This document shows, in pieces, positions 49,292 through 58,469 of a stretch of DNA of 64,000 nt. Both the position numbers and the translations under genes were made by a program. The stretch is from Sphingomonadaceae bacterium. GTDB taxonomy: Bacteria > Pseudomonadota > Alphaproteobacteria > Sphingomonadales > Sphingomonadaceae. The first letter of the stretch is position 1. Every line of letters starts with the position of its first letter. Under the pieces are notes generated by a model, which was not told the origin of the DNA, did not search any database, and worked only from the letters and a program-made list of their open reading frames with translations. The stretch covers positions 1-64,000 of the forward strand of contig CANJQJ010000001.1 in assembly GCA_947476425.1 (NCBI GenBank), in the 5' to 3' direction.

Positions 49292-52192
49292 ATGGGCGTC
49301 GAAGGACTTGGGTTCGAAGGGCTGGAGGGTGTCAGCCCCTCCTTCGTCGAGGCGCTCTATCGCCAGTATCTGGGCGATCCCGGTTCGGTCGACGAGAGCT
49401 GGCGCCGCTATTTCGAAGGGCTTGTAGCGGCGATTGTGAGCCCGAGCTGGGCGCGCGCCGGCTGGCCGCCTTCCGACGGCGGACCGCTGACCGAAGCGCT
49501 CGATCCGACGCAGATGGAGCCTGCCTCCAAAGCGCCGCGCAAGGACCCCGCACCTGTCGTCGCGCCCGCGGCACCCAGTGCACCCAGCAGTGCCCAGATC
49601 AATGCCGCCGTGAACGACTCGATGCGCGCCATGATGCTGATCCGCATTTATCGCGTACGCGGCCACCTGCTCGCCAATCTCGATCCACTTGGCCTCTCGC
49701 AGCCCGAGACGACTGCCGACCTGACGCCGGAATTCCACGGCTTCTACGAGCAGGACCTGGATCGGCCGATCTACCTCAACGGCGCGCTCGGCTTCCAGAC
49801 GGCGACGGTGCGCGAGGTCATTACCGTCCTTCGCCGCAACTATTGCGAGCATGTCGGCCTCGAATATATGCACATCAGCGATATCGAGGAGCGCCGCTTT
49901 CTCCAGGACCGGATGGAAGGCAAGGACAAGGAAATCCACTTCACCGATCTCGGCAAGAAGGCGATCCTGTCAAAGGTCATCGAAGCCGAGGAGTGGGAGA
50001 AGTTCCTCGGCCGCAAATATGTCGGCACCAAGCGCTTCGGGCTGGATGGCGGCGAATCGATGGTGCCGGCGCTCGAATCGATCATCAAGATCGGAGGCCA
50101 GTTCGGCATCGGCGAGATCATCATCGGCATGTCGCATCGCGGCCGGCTCAACGTGCTCGCGAACGTCATGTCCAAGCCGTACCGTGCGATCTTCAGCGAG
50201 TTCGCGGGCGGATCGTTCAAGCCCGAAGATGTCGGCGGATCGGGCGACGTCAAATATCATCTCGGCACGTCGACGGATCGTGAGTTCGACGGCCACAAGG
50301 TCCATCTGTCGCTGACCCCGAACCCAAGCCATCTCGAAGCGGTCAACCCGGTCGTGCTCGGCAAGGCGCGCGCCAAGCAGACGCAGATCGACGATCTTGC
50401 TCGTGAGAAGGTGCTTCCGATCCTGCTCCACGGTGATGCCGCGTTTGCGGGCCAGGGTATCGTCATGGAGTGCTTCGGCTTCTCAGGCCTGCGCGGCTAC
50501 AATACCGGCGGCACGATCCATTTCGTGATCAACAACCAGGTCGGCTTCACGACCAGCCCGCAGTTCGCGCGCTCATCCCCTTACCCGTCCGACATCGCCA
50601 AGATGGTCCAGGCCCCGATCCTGCACGTCAATGGCGACGATCCCGAGGCGGTAACCTTCGCGTGCAAGCTCGCGACCGAATATCGCCAGACCTTCAAGCG
50701 CGACGTCGTCATCGACATGTGGTGCTATCGTCGCTTCGGCCATAACGAGGGCGACGAACCCAGCTTCACCCAGCCGCTGATGTACGAACAGATCCGCAAG
50801 CATCCGCCGGTTTCGGCGGTCTATGCGGCGAAGCTCAAGGCCGAGGACGTCATCGACGAGAACTGGGCGCAGGATACCGTCAACGCCTTCATCGCCAAGC
50901 TCGAACAGGAATTCGACGCCGGCAAGACCTATCGGGTCAATGAGGCCGACTGGTTCGGCAGCTATTGGCAGGGCTTCGCCTCCCCGCTCGAGTCGGTTAC
51001 CGAGCGGCGCGCCGCGATCACGGGGATCGGCGAGGAGCAGGTCGAGAAGCTCGGCAAGCAGCTCACCACCGTTCCCGCCGATCTCAATATCCACAAGACG
51101 CTCCAGCGCATCCTCGACGCCAAGAAGGCGATGTTCGATGCGGGTGAGGGCTTCGATTGGGCGACCGCGGAGGCGCTGGCCTTTGGTTCGCTGCTCCAGG
51201 AAGGCTATGGGGTTCGCCTCTCGGGCCAGGATTCGGGACGCGGTACGTTCAGCCATCGCCACGCCGTCTGGGTCGACCAGAAGGACGGGCATAAATATAT
51301 TCCGCTCTCGGCGCTCGATCGCAGCTTCCAGGTGCTCGATAGCCCGCTTTCCGAATTCGGTGTGCTCGGCTTCGAATATGGCTATGCCTCGGCATCGCCC
51401 AATACGCTCGTTCTGTGGGAAGCGCAGTTCGGCGATTTCGCCAACGGCGCCCAGGTGATGATCGACCAGTTCATCGCTGCCGGCGAAGCCAAGTGGCTGC
51501 GCGTCAACGGTCTCGTACTCCTCCTCCCGCATGGCTATGAGGGCCAGGGCCCGGAACATAGCTCGGCGCGTCTCGAGCGTTTCCTGCAGCTGTGCGCCGA
51601 AGACAATCTGCAGGTCTGCAACATCACCACCCCGGCGAACTATTTCCATGCGCTTCGCCGCCAGATGGTCCGCAATTTCCGCAAGCCGATGATCATCATG
51701 TCGCCCAAGTCGCTGCTGCGTCACAAATCAGCGGTCTCGACGGTGGATCAGTTCATCGGCGAGAGTCACTTCATGCGGCTGATCTCCGATCCGAACGCGC
51801 CTGTGGACAAGGATGTGAAGCGGCTCGTGCTGTGCTCCGGCAAGGTGTTCTACGACCTCGCCGAGGCGCGGGATGCAGCTGGCGACAAGAACACCGCAAT
51901 CGTTCGAGTCGAGCAGATCTACCCGTTCCCGTCGGATGCCCTGGTCAAGCGCCTCCTGAAGATGACCAACGTCGAGACCGTGGTCTGGGCCCAGGAAGAG
52001 CCCAAGAACAACGGCAGCTGGTTCTTCGTCGAACCATTCATCGAGGAATGTCTCGCCCAGGCCGGAACCGGGCCTTCCCGACCGATCTACGCGGGGCGTG
52101 CCGCTTCGGCCGCCACCGCGACCGGCCTCGCCAGCAAGCATGTCGAGCAGCAGAAGGCGCTCGTCGCTGCCGCGCTCGGTCACAAGGAATAG
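49292..52192 (+). CDS. sucA: 2-Oxoglutarate dehydrogenase E1 component
   Basis: A 966-residue thiamine-diphosphate enzyme decarboxylating 2-oxoglutarate and loading succinyl on E2 lipoate. The N-terminal E2-docking motif (S-F-V-E-A-L-Y-R-Q-Y-L-G-D-P near 13-26) is present. Other landmarks are G-M-S-H-R-G-R-L-N-V-L (near 280), H-L-G-T-S, L-T-P-N-P-S-H-L-E-A-V-N-P-V, the ThDP motif G-D-A-A-F-A-G-Q-G ... N-N-Q-V-G-F-T-T, and C-terminal G-Q-D-S-G-R-G-T-F-S-H-R-H. The ATG at 49292 has AAGGA upstream; an earlier in-frame GTG at 49250 is not favoured. Confidence 0.97.
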   Translation: MGVEGLGFEGLEGVSPSFVEALYRQYLGDPGSVDESWRRYFEGLVAAIVSPSWARAGWPPSDGGPLTEALDPTQMEPASKAPRKDPAPVVAPAAPSAPSSAQINAAVNDSMRAMMLIRIYRVRGHLLANLDPLGLSQPETTADLTPEFHGFYEQDLDRPIYLNGALGFQTATVREVITVLRRNYCEHVGLEYMHISDIEERRFLQDRMEGKDKEIHFTDLGKKAILSKVIEAEEWEKFLGRKYVGTKRFGLDGGESMVPALESIIKIGGQFGIGEIIIGMSHRGRLNVLANVMSKPYRAIFSEFAGGSFKPEDVGGSGDVKYHLGTSTDREFDGHKVHLSLTPNPSHLEAVNPVVLGKARAKQTQIDDLAREKVLPILLHGDAAFAGQGIVMECFGFSGLRGYNTGGTIHFVINNQVGFTTSPQFARSSPYPSDIAKMVQAPILHVNGDDPEAVTFACKLATEYRQTFKRDVVIDMWCYRRFGHNEGDEPSFTQPLMYEQIRKHPPVSAVYAAKLKAEDVIDENWAQDTVNAFIAKLEQEFDAGKTYRVNEADWFGSYWQGFASPLESVTERRAAITGIGEEQVEKLGKQLTTVPADLNIHKTLQRILDAKKAMFDAGEGFDWATAEALAFGSLLQEGYGVRLSGQDSGRGTFSHRHAVWVDQKDGHKYIPLSALDRSFQVLDSPLSEFGVLGFEYGYASASPNTLVLWEAQFGDFANGAQVMIDQFIAAGEAKWLRVNGLVLLLPHGYEGQGPEHSSARLERFLQLCAEDNLQVCNITTPANYFHALRRQMVRNFRKPMIIMSPKSLLRHKSAVSTVDQFIGESHFMRLISDPNAPVDKDVKRLVLCSGKVFYDLAEARDAAGDKNTAIVRVEQIYPFPSDALVKRLLKMTNVETVVWAQEEPKNNGSWFFVEPFIEECLAQAGTGPSRPIYAGRAASAATATGLASKHVEQQKALVAAALGHKE

Positions 52193-52195
52193 AAT

Positions 52196-53407
<1,212 letters not shown>

Positions 53408-53408
53408 C

Positions 53409-53479
53409 GCCATTCCGACGAAAGCTGGAATCTCGGTGCCTTGGCAGGTGCGAGATTCCAGCGTGCGCTGGAATGACGA
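53409..53479. repeat. Paired palindromic repeat, short form
   Basis: CATTCCGAC-GAAA-GCTGGAATCTCG and CGAGATTCCAGC-GTGC-GCTGGAATGACG face each other across about ten bases. A variant with GGAAT in place of GGGAT, between sucB and lpd. Confidence 0.8.
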
Positions 53480-53491
53480 GAAGGAAGCAAC

Positions 53492-54886
53492 ATGTCCGAC
53501 TATGATTTCGACGTCCTCGTCATCGGCGCCGGTCCGGGCGGATATGTAGCGGCCATCCGCGCCGCACAGCTGGGCCTGAAGACCGCCTGCGTCGAGAGCC
53601 GCGAGACGCTGGGCGGGACCTGCCTCAACGTCGGATGCATCCCCTCCAAGGCGCTGCTCCACGCCTCCGAATTGTACGACGAGGTCCATTCCGGTGCGCT
53701 CGCCAAGTTCGGGGTCAAGATCGACGGATCGAGCCTCGATCTGGGCGCAATGCAGGCGGAAAAGGACAAGGTCGTTACCGAGCTGACCGGCGGCATCGCG
53801 TTTCTGTTCAAGAAGAACAAGGTCGAATGGCTCAAGGGCCTCGCCAGCTTCACTGACAAGGATAGCGTCAGCGTCGGCGACCGCACGGTGCGCGCCAGGA
53901 ATATCATCATCGCCACCGGGTCGAGCGTAACACCGCTGCCGGGCGTGACGATCGATCAGAAGGTAGTCGTCGATTCCACCGGCGCGCTCGCGCTGCCCAA
54001 GGTGCCGAAGCATCTCGTCGTGATTGGCGGCGGCGTTATCGGGCTGGAGCTCGGCTCGGTCTGGCGTCGCCTCGGTGCGGAAGTCACCGTAGTCGAATTT
54101 CTCGATCAGCTCCTCCCCGGCATGGACGGCGAAGTCCGCAAGGAAGCGGCGAAGATCTTCAAGAAGCAGGGCTTCGCGCTCAAGCTCGCAACCAAGGTCA
54201 CTGGCGTTAGCGTGAAGGGCGACAAGGCCACCATCACGGTGGAACCCGCCGCCGGCGGAACTGCGGAAACGCTCGAAGCGGATGCGGTGCTGGTCTCGAT
54301 CGGACGACGTCCCAATACCGAGGGCCTTGCGCTCGACAAGGCAGGCCTCGCGGTCAACGCGCGCGGCCAGATCGATATCGATCATGATTTCGCAACCGGC
54401 GTGCCCGGCATCTGGGCGATCGGCGACGTCGTTCCCGGCCCGATGCTTGCGCACAAGGCCGAGGATGAAGGCGTCGCGGTCGCCGAGAATATCGCTGGCC
54501 TCACCGGCATCGTGAACCATGCCGTGATCCCGGGCGTGGTCTACACGCACCCGGAATTCGCGAGCGTCGGCCTTACCGAGGAAGATGCCAAGGCGCAGGG
54601 CGAGATCAAGGTCGGCAAGTTCCCGATGATGGCGAACAGCCGCGCCAAGGCCAATCGCGACACCGACGGCTTCGTCAAGGTAATCGCCGATGCGAAGACC
54701 GATCGCGTGCTGGGCGTCCACATCATCTCGTCGATGGCGGGTACAATGATCGCCGAAGCCGCGCTGGCGATGGAATTCGGGGCGACCTCGGAAGACATCG
54801 CCTACACCTGCCACGCCCATCCGACGCATTCCGAGGCGCTCAAGGAAGCGGCAATGGCGGTGCAGGGCAAGCCGATCCACATCTAG
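53492..54886 (+). CDS. lpd: Dihydrolipoyl dehydrogenase (E3)
   Basis: A 464-residue FAD disulfide reductase. FAD-binding G-A-G-P-G-G-Y-V-A (12-20), redox cysteines 44 and 49 in G-G-T-C-L-N-V-G-C-I-P-S-K, the NAD motif G-G-G-V-I-G-L-E-L-G-S-V near 183, G-D-V-V-P-G-P-M-L-A-H-K-A-E-D-E-G near 310 and C-terminal H-A-H-P-T-H-S-E with the catalytic His-Glu pair. Completes the 2-oxoglutarate dehydrogenase set. A palindromic terminator follows. Confidence 0.97.
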   Translation: MSDYDFDVLVIGAGPGGYVAAIRAAQLGLKTACVESRETLGGTCLNVGCIPSKALLHASELYDEVHSGALAKFGVKIDGSSLDLGAMQAEKDKVVTELTGGIAFLFKKNKVEWLKGLASFTDKDSVSVGDRTVRARNIIIATGSSVTPLPGVTIDQKVVVDSTGALALPKVPKHLVVIGGGVIGLELGSVWRRLGAEVTVVEFLDQLLPGMDGEVRKEAAKIFKKQGFALKLATKVTGVSVKGDKATITVEPAAGGTAETLEADAVLVSIGRRPNTEGLALDKAGLAVNARGQIDIDHDFATGVPGIWAIGDVVPGPMLAHKAEDEGVAVAENIAGLTGIVNHAVIPGVVYTHPEFASVGLTEEDAKAQGEIKVGKFPMMANSRAKANRDTDGFVKVIADAKTDRVLGVHIISSMAGTMIAEAALAMEFGATSEDIAYTCHAHPTHSEALKEAAMAVQGKPIHI

Positions 54887-54909
54887 ATCGCGTTGGCCGC
54901 AGCTCGAAT

Positions 54910-54992
54910 CGTCATTCCAGCGAAAGCTGGGATCCCTCTAGCGTGCTTCGCCGAGTAGAAGGGAGATCCCAGCTTTTTTTCGCTGGGATGAC
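54910..54992. repeat. Paired palindromic repeat serving as terminator
   Basis: CGTCATTCCAGC-GAAA-GCTGGGAT at the left and ATCCCAGC-TTTTTTTC-GCTGGGATGAC at the right; the loop of the right unit has become a T run. Confidence 0.85.
54923..54980 (+). terminator. Terminator after lpd
   Basis: AAAGCTGGGATCCCT pairs with AGGGAGATCCCAGCTTT (a two-base bulge) across a 22-base loop, and the stem runs into seven T. Built from a member of the dispersed repeat family. Confidence 0.7.
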
Positions 54993-55044
54993 AAGATGGA
55001 AGTGCCATGGGGGTGACCGATAGGCACTCCTTAGCGTGCCGAGA

Positions 55045-55644
55045 TCAGGGCCGTTCCGATTCCGGCCGGATAACCGCTTTTTCCATCACCGAACGGAACG
55101 TTGCCGCGAAGGCACGCGCCTCGGCGCGGCGTTCCTCGGGCGTCTGCTTGAGATCCACCGCCAGACTTGCCGCAAGCCACATAGCGATACTGATCATCGC
55201 GGCATGGTCGGGATTCATTCCCGGTTGCAGCCAGTCGCGCGCGGCGACCTCGCGATAATGGTCGCGCGCGGTAGCGATCAGCGGATCGGTGCCGGCATCA
55301 TGGCTCAGCATGCGATGAAAGCAGCTGCGCAGCAATTCGGGACTGTCCACCATGATCCCGGCCACGACGAGATAATCGTCGCGGGATGGAGCCTTGCTGA
55401 TGTCGAACATCGCGCTCAGCCGCTCATCGACATGCTTCTGCAGCGCCACGATCAGATCGGCCCGGTCCGAGAAGTGATGGTAGACCGTACCTCGTGTCTT
55501 TTGCGCACGTTCGGCCACGGCATTCATCGTGATCCCGGGCAACCCCTCTTCGGACCAGATCGCCATGCCCGCATCGAGAAGCGCATCGACGGTCTTTTTC
55601 CCGTCCGATCGCCGCGTGGGGCGTCTCGTTATCATCTCCGTCAT
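55045..55644 (-). CDS. TetR-family repressor
   Basis: A 199-residue regulator. The N-terminal helix-turn-helix (about 18-64) has G-L-P-G-I-T-M-N-A-V-A-E-R-A-Q-K-T-R-G-T-V-Y-H-H-F, the TetR signature; the C-terminal two thirds are an all-helical ligand domain. Divergent from the phosphotransferase remnant and molybdopterin oxidoreductase, with an 18-bp palindrome between them, so it probably represses both itself and them. The ligand is unknown. Confidence 0.92.
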   Translation of the reverse strand: MTEMITRRPTRRSDGKKTVDALLDAGMAIWSEEGLPGITMNAVAERAQKTRGTVYHHFSDRADLIVALQKHVDERLSAMFDISKAPSRDDYLVVAGIMVDSPELLRSCFHRMLSHDAGTDPLIATARDHYREVAARDWLQPGMNPDHAAMISIAMWLAASLAVDLKQTPEERRAEARAFAATFRSVMEKAVIRPESERP

Positions 55645-55662
55645 GGCCCCACTCTATCAATC

Positions 55663-55680
55663 TTGAACACCGGTGTACAA
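55663..55680. promoter_or_regulatory. TetR operator candidate
   Basis: TTGAACACCGGTGTACAA, an 18-bp palindrome with one mismatched pair. It abuts the -35 of the rightward promoter and overlaps a TTGTAC(N17)ATAGAG promoter-like pair reading leftward to the tetR-type gene. Confidence 0.65.
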
Positions 55681-55685
55681 TCTTA

Positions 55686-55713
55686 TTGACAGCCATTCGA
55701 TGAGGCCTATCTT
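55686..55713 (+). promoter_or_regulatory. Rightward promoter of the molybdopterin oxidoreductase operon
   Basis: TTGACA, 16-bp spacer, TATCTT, 33 bp before the ATG at 55746. Confidence 0.6.
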
Positions 55714-55745
55714 TCGCTCCAAAGAGACAATGGAGAGAATGTCCT

Positions 55746-56066
55746 ATGAATATTGCCGTTTCCGAGTCGGACGCCACCCGCGAGATTCATGATAAAATCC
55801 GCAGCTTCGTGGCTGAAGAGTTCGACTCGAAGGTGACGCGAATCGAGCGTCAGCGGCGTTGGCGCCCAATGTGGCGCGTCGATATCGAGAAGGATGGCGT
55901 CGAGAGCGGATTGTTGTTCAAGGCGGATCGCGCCTGGGCGGCGCACCCCTATCCGCTCAAGCGCGAGTGGGACGTTCTCCAGGTGCTCGAGAATAATGGC
56001 ATTCCCGTTACGCCGCTGCATGCCCCGGCGAAGGCCGGGGTGCGCTCTACAAGGACAAGTATATGA
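55746..56066 (+). pseudogene. Truncated phosphotransferase (APH-like) N-lobe
   Basis: An open frame of 106 codons. The first 87 or so residues match the N-terminal lobe of phosphotransferases of the aminoglycoside/choline kinase fold (R-Q-R-R-W-R-P-M-W-R-V-D, L-L-F-K-A-D-R-A-W-A-A-H-P-Y-P-L-K-R-E-W, V-L-E-N-N-G-I-P-V). The homology stops at I-P-V-T and the frame then reads through a GC-rich palindromic repeat into unrelated residues. The catalytic loop (H-x-D) and DFG-like Asp are missing. The tail overlaps the start of the next gene by four bases. It looks like a deletion remnant that kept the promoter and start of the operon. Confidence 0.7.
56021..56043. repeat. Palindromic repeat at the truncation point
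   Basis: CCCCGGC-GAAG-GCCGGGG, homologous to the hairpin at 48157. It begins within about ten bases of where the phosphotransferase homology ends. Confidence 0.75.
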
Positions 56067-58255
56067 TCGAGACCAAGATCGGCATCTGCAAGATATGCCC
56101 AGCGAACTGCCCCCTCGAAGTGACGATCGAGGACGGTCGCGCCACGAAGGTGGCAGGCGATCGCCAATCGCCTATCTATGGCGGCTATACCTGTCCCAAG
56201 GGGCGCGCACTGCCCGAGGCGCATTATGATCCCAAGCGGCTGCTCCACAGCCAGAAGCGCCGCCCGGACGGGACCTACGAGGAGATCCCGACCGCGCAGG
56301 CGATCGAGGAGATCGCCGATCGGCTCAAGGCGATCATCGCGCGCGACGGCGTCGAGGCGGTCGCGGTCTATCCCGGCAATGGTGGTGTGGCCAATCCGCT
56401 CAACCCGCTGATGGGCGCGATGTTCACGATGTCGCTCGGCAACTATCCCGACAAGTTCTTCTCCGTCCAGACGATCGACCAGCCTGGCAAGGTGGTCGCG
56501 CAGGCGCTTCACGGGCGTTGGGACGCTGGTCCCAATCCGTTCCACAGTGCCGAGACGTGGATGCTGGTCGGCGCGAACCCGGTGATCTCCAAGATGGGCC
56601 TGCCGATCAATCCTGGGCAGACGATCAAGCAGGCGGTCAAGAACGGCATGAAGCTGATCGTCGTCGATCCGCGCAAGACCGAGTCCTCGGCGCACGCATT
56701 CCTGAACCTTCAGCCGCAGCCCGGCCAGGATCCGACGCTGCTCGCCGGCATGCTTCATATCATCCTCAACGAGGGCCTCTACGACGTCGGGTTCGTTTCC
56801 GATAGCACGCGCGGTCTCGAAGCGCTCAAGCGCCACGTCGCGGTGTTCACACCCGCGCATGTCGCCGAGGTCGCAGGCGTTCCCGAAGCCGACCTGCTGC
56901 TGGCGGCCCGCACCTTCGCCAGCGCGAAGAGCGGTTGCGTGGTCACTGGCACCGGACCGCACTTTGCGCTTCACGGCACGCTTGTCGAATATCTGGCGCT
57001 ATGCATCAACACGATCTGCGGCCGCTGGCAGCGCGCCGGCGAAACCAATGGGCACCCCCATGTCCTCCTCCCCGAGGTCGAGACCCGCGCGCAAGCCAAG
57101 GCACCCTACAAGCCTTGGGACGACAGCAAGCGCAATCGCCTCGATACGCTCCCGGTCACGATCATGGGCGGCGCCACTGGCACGCTCGCCGATGAGATCC
57201 TCACCCCCGGCAAGGGCCAGGTCCGGGCGCTGATCTGCTCGGGAAGCAACCCTATGGTATCGCTTCCCGATCAGGTGCGTACCGAGAAGGCGCTAAAGTC
57301 GCTCGAACTGCTCGTCTCGCTTGATGTCGAGATGTCGAACACAGCGCGGCTCGCGGATTACATCATCCCTGACAAGATGGTGCTCGAAACGCCTGCGGTC
57401 ACCCAGTTCACCGAGAGCATGAAATATTACGGCACTTGGACGCAGGGCTATGAAGTGCCCTACGGCATGTATGCGCCAGCGCTGGTCGATCCGCCTGAAG
57501 GCTCGGATGTCATCGAGATCTGGCAGTTCTACTACGAACTTTGCCGCCTGATGGGCCTCCAGCTCGCATATTACGTGAATTCGGCGGGCTATGGCCAGCA
57601 TTGGGACAAGCCTCCGGTCGCGGTGCCGCTCCCGACCGACAAGCGCCCGACCACCGAGGAAATGTTCGAGATCATGTGTACCGGTTCGCGGGTGCCGCTC
57701 TCGGAAGTCAAGCAGCACATCCACGGCAAGCTTTTCGACGAGCTCGACAACATCATCCTGCCGCGCGACCCCGCCAATGACGGCTGGCTCGAACTCGCGG
57801 ACGAATTCATGATGAAGGAGCTCGAACAGGTCGGCGAGAAGCGCGGCGATACCGCGCAGCCCGATGTGGATTATCCGATTCTGATGACGCCGCGCCGGAT
57901 GAACGAGGTGCTCAATTCAATCGGCCGCACCAACCCGAAGCTGGGCGGCAAGCATCCCTTCAACCCCGCCTATCTGAGCCCCGAAGATCTGACGCGCTAT
58001 GGCGTGCAGACGGGTGACCTGATCCGCATCCGATCACGCCATGGCGAGGTCGTTGGCGTGGCGACGGCCGAGCCGGGATTGCGCCCGGGAACGCTGTCGA
58101 TGGCGCATTGCTTCGGCAACAATCCCGCTGAGCAAGCGGATCCGCGCGGACAGGGTGCCAGCTCCTCGCGTCTGCTGAGCGCGGATGCGGATTTCGATCC
58201 GCTGTTCGGTCAGCCGAAGATGGGTGCAGTGCCGGTGTCGATTTCGGCGGCTTGA
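56063..58255 (+). CDS. Molybdopterin-dependent oxidoreductase (DMSO reductase family)
   Basis: A 730-residue enzyme. A [4Fe-4S] site (C9, C12, C16, C44; C-x2-C-x3-C-x27-C) opens the protein. Molybdopterin-guanine-dinucleotide domains follow, with landmarks V-G-A-N-P-V near 180, V-D-P-R-K-T-E near 208, and C-S-G-S-N-P-M near 395. The C-terminal M-T-P-R-R-M-N-E-V-L-N-S domain is the usual dinucleotide-binding end. At the position where Cys or selenocysteine often ligates Mo there is T-I-D-Q-P (137-141), so Asp139 is a possible ligand. No twin-arginine signal, so cytoplasmic. Substrate unknown; no partner subunits are adjacent. It starts within the phosphotransferase remnant. Confidence 0.9.
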   Translation: MIETKIGICKICPANCPLEVTIEDGRATKVAGDRQSPIYGGYTCPKGRALPEAHYDPKRLLHSQKRRPDGTYEEIPTAQAIEEIADRLKAIIARDGVEAVAVYPGNGGVANPLNPLMGAMFTMSLGNYPDKFFSVQTIDQPGKVVAQALHGRWDAGPNPFHSAETWMLVGANPVISKMGLPINPGQTIKQAVKNGMKLIVVDPRKTESSAHAFLNLQPQPGQDPTLLAGMLHIILNEGLYDVGFVSDSTRGLEALKRHVAVFTPAHVAEVAGVPEADLLLAARTFASAKSGCVVTGTGPHFALHGTLVEYLALCINTICGRWQRAGETNGHPHVLLPEVETRAQAKAPYKPWDDSKRNRLDTLPVTIMGGATGTLADEILTPGKGQVRALICSGSNPMVSLPDQVRTEKALKSLELLVSLDVEMSNTARLADYIIPDKMVLETPAVTQFTESMKYYGTWTQGYEVPYGMYAPALVDPPEGSDVIEIWQFYYELCRLMGLQLAYYVNSAGYGQHWDKPPVAVPLPTDKRPTTEEMFEIMCTGSRVPLSEVKQHIHGKLFDELDNIILPRDPANDGWLELADEFMMKELEQVGEKRGDTAQPDVDYPILMTPRRMNEVLNSIGRTNPKLGGKHPFNPAYLSPEDLTRYGVQTGDLIRIRSRHGEVVGVATAEPGLRPGTLSMAHCFGNNPAEQADPRGQGASSSRLLSADADFDPLFGQPKMGAVPVSISAA

Positions 58256-58316
58256 TCTTCGACGTCGGCGGCCAGTCATTCGTCTCGGTCTTCGGGGAAC
58301 TCTTGGCGTAAAGACT

Positions 58317-58413
58317 ATCGTGGATCCCGGCGGACGCCGGGATCCACGATACGGAGTTCCCTCGATCGCGAGACCTGTGGGTCCCATGGATCCCGACTTT
58401 CGTCGGGATGACG
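58317..58413. repeat. Paired palindromic repeat (about 95 bp)
   Basis: ATCGTGGATCCCGGCG-GA-CGCCGGGATCCACGAT has perfect 16-bp arms (58317-58350). Then comes the conserved centre ACCTGTGGGTCCCATGG and ATCCCGAC-TTTC-GTCGGGAT. Closest relative of the copy at 11850. It lies in the 214-bp convergent gap between the oxidoreductase and fumarase genes. Confidence 0.92.
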
Positions 58414-58469
58414 GGGGACGTGTCAAGATGACGAAGGGGGCGTCGCGATGACGCGCCCCGCCAGTCGAC

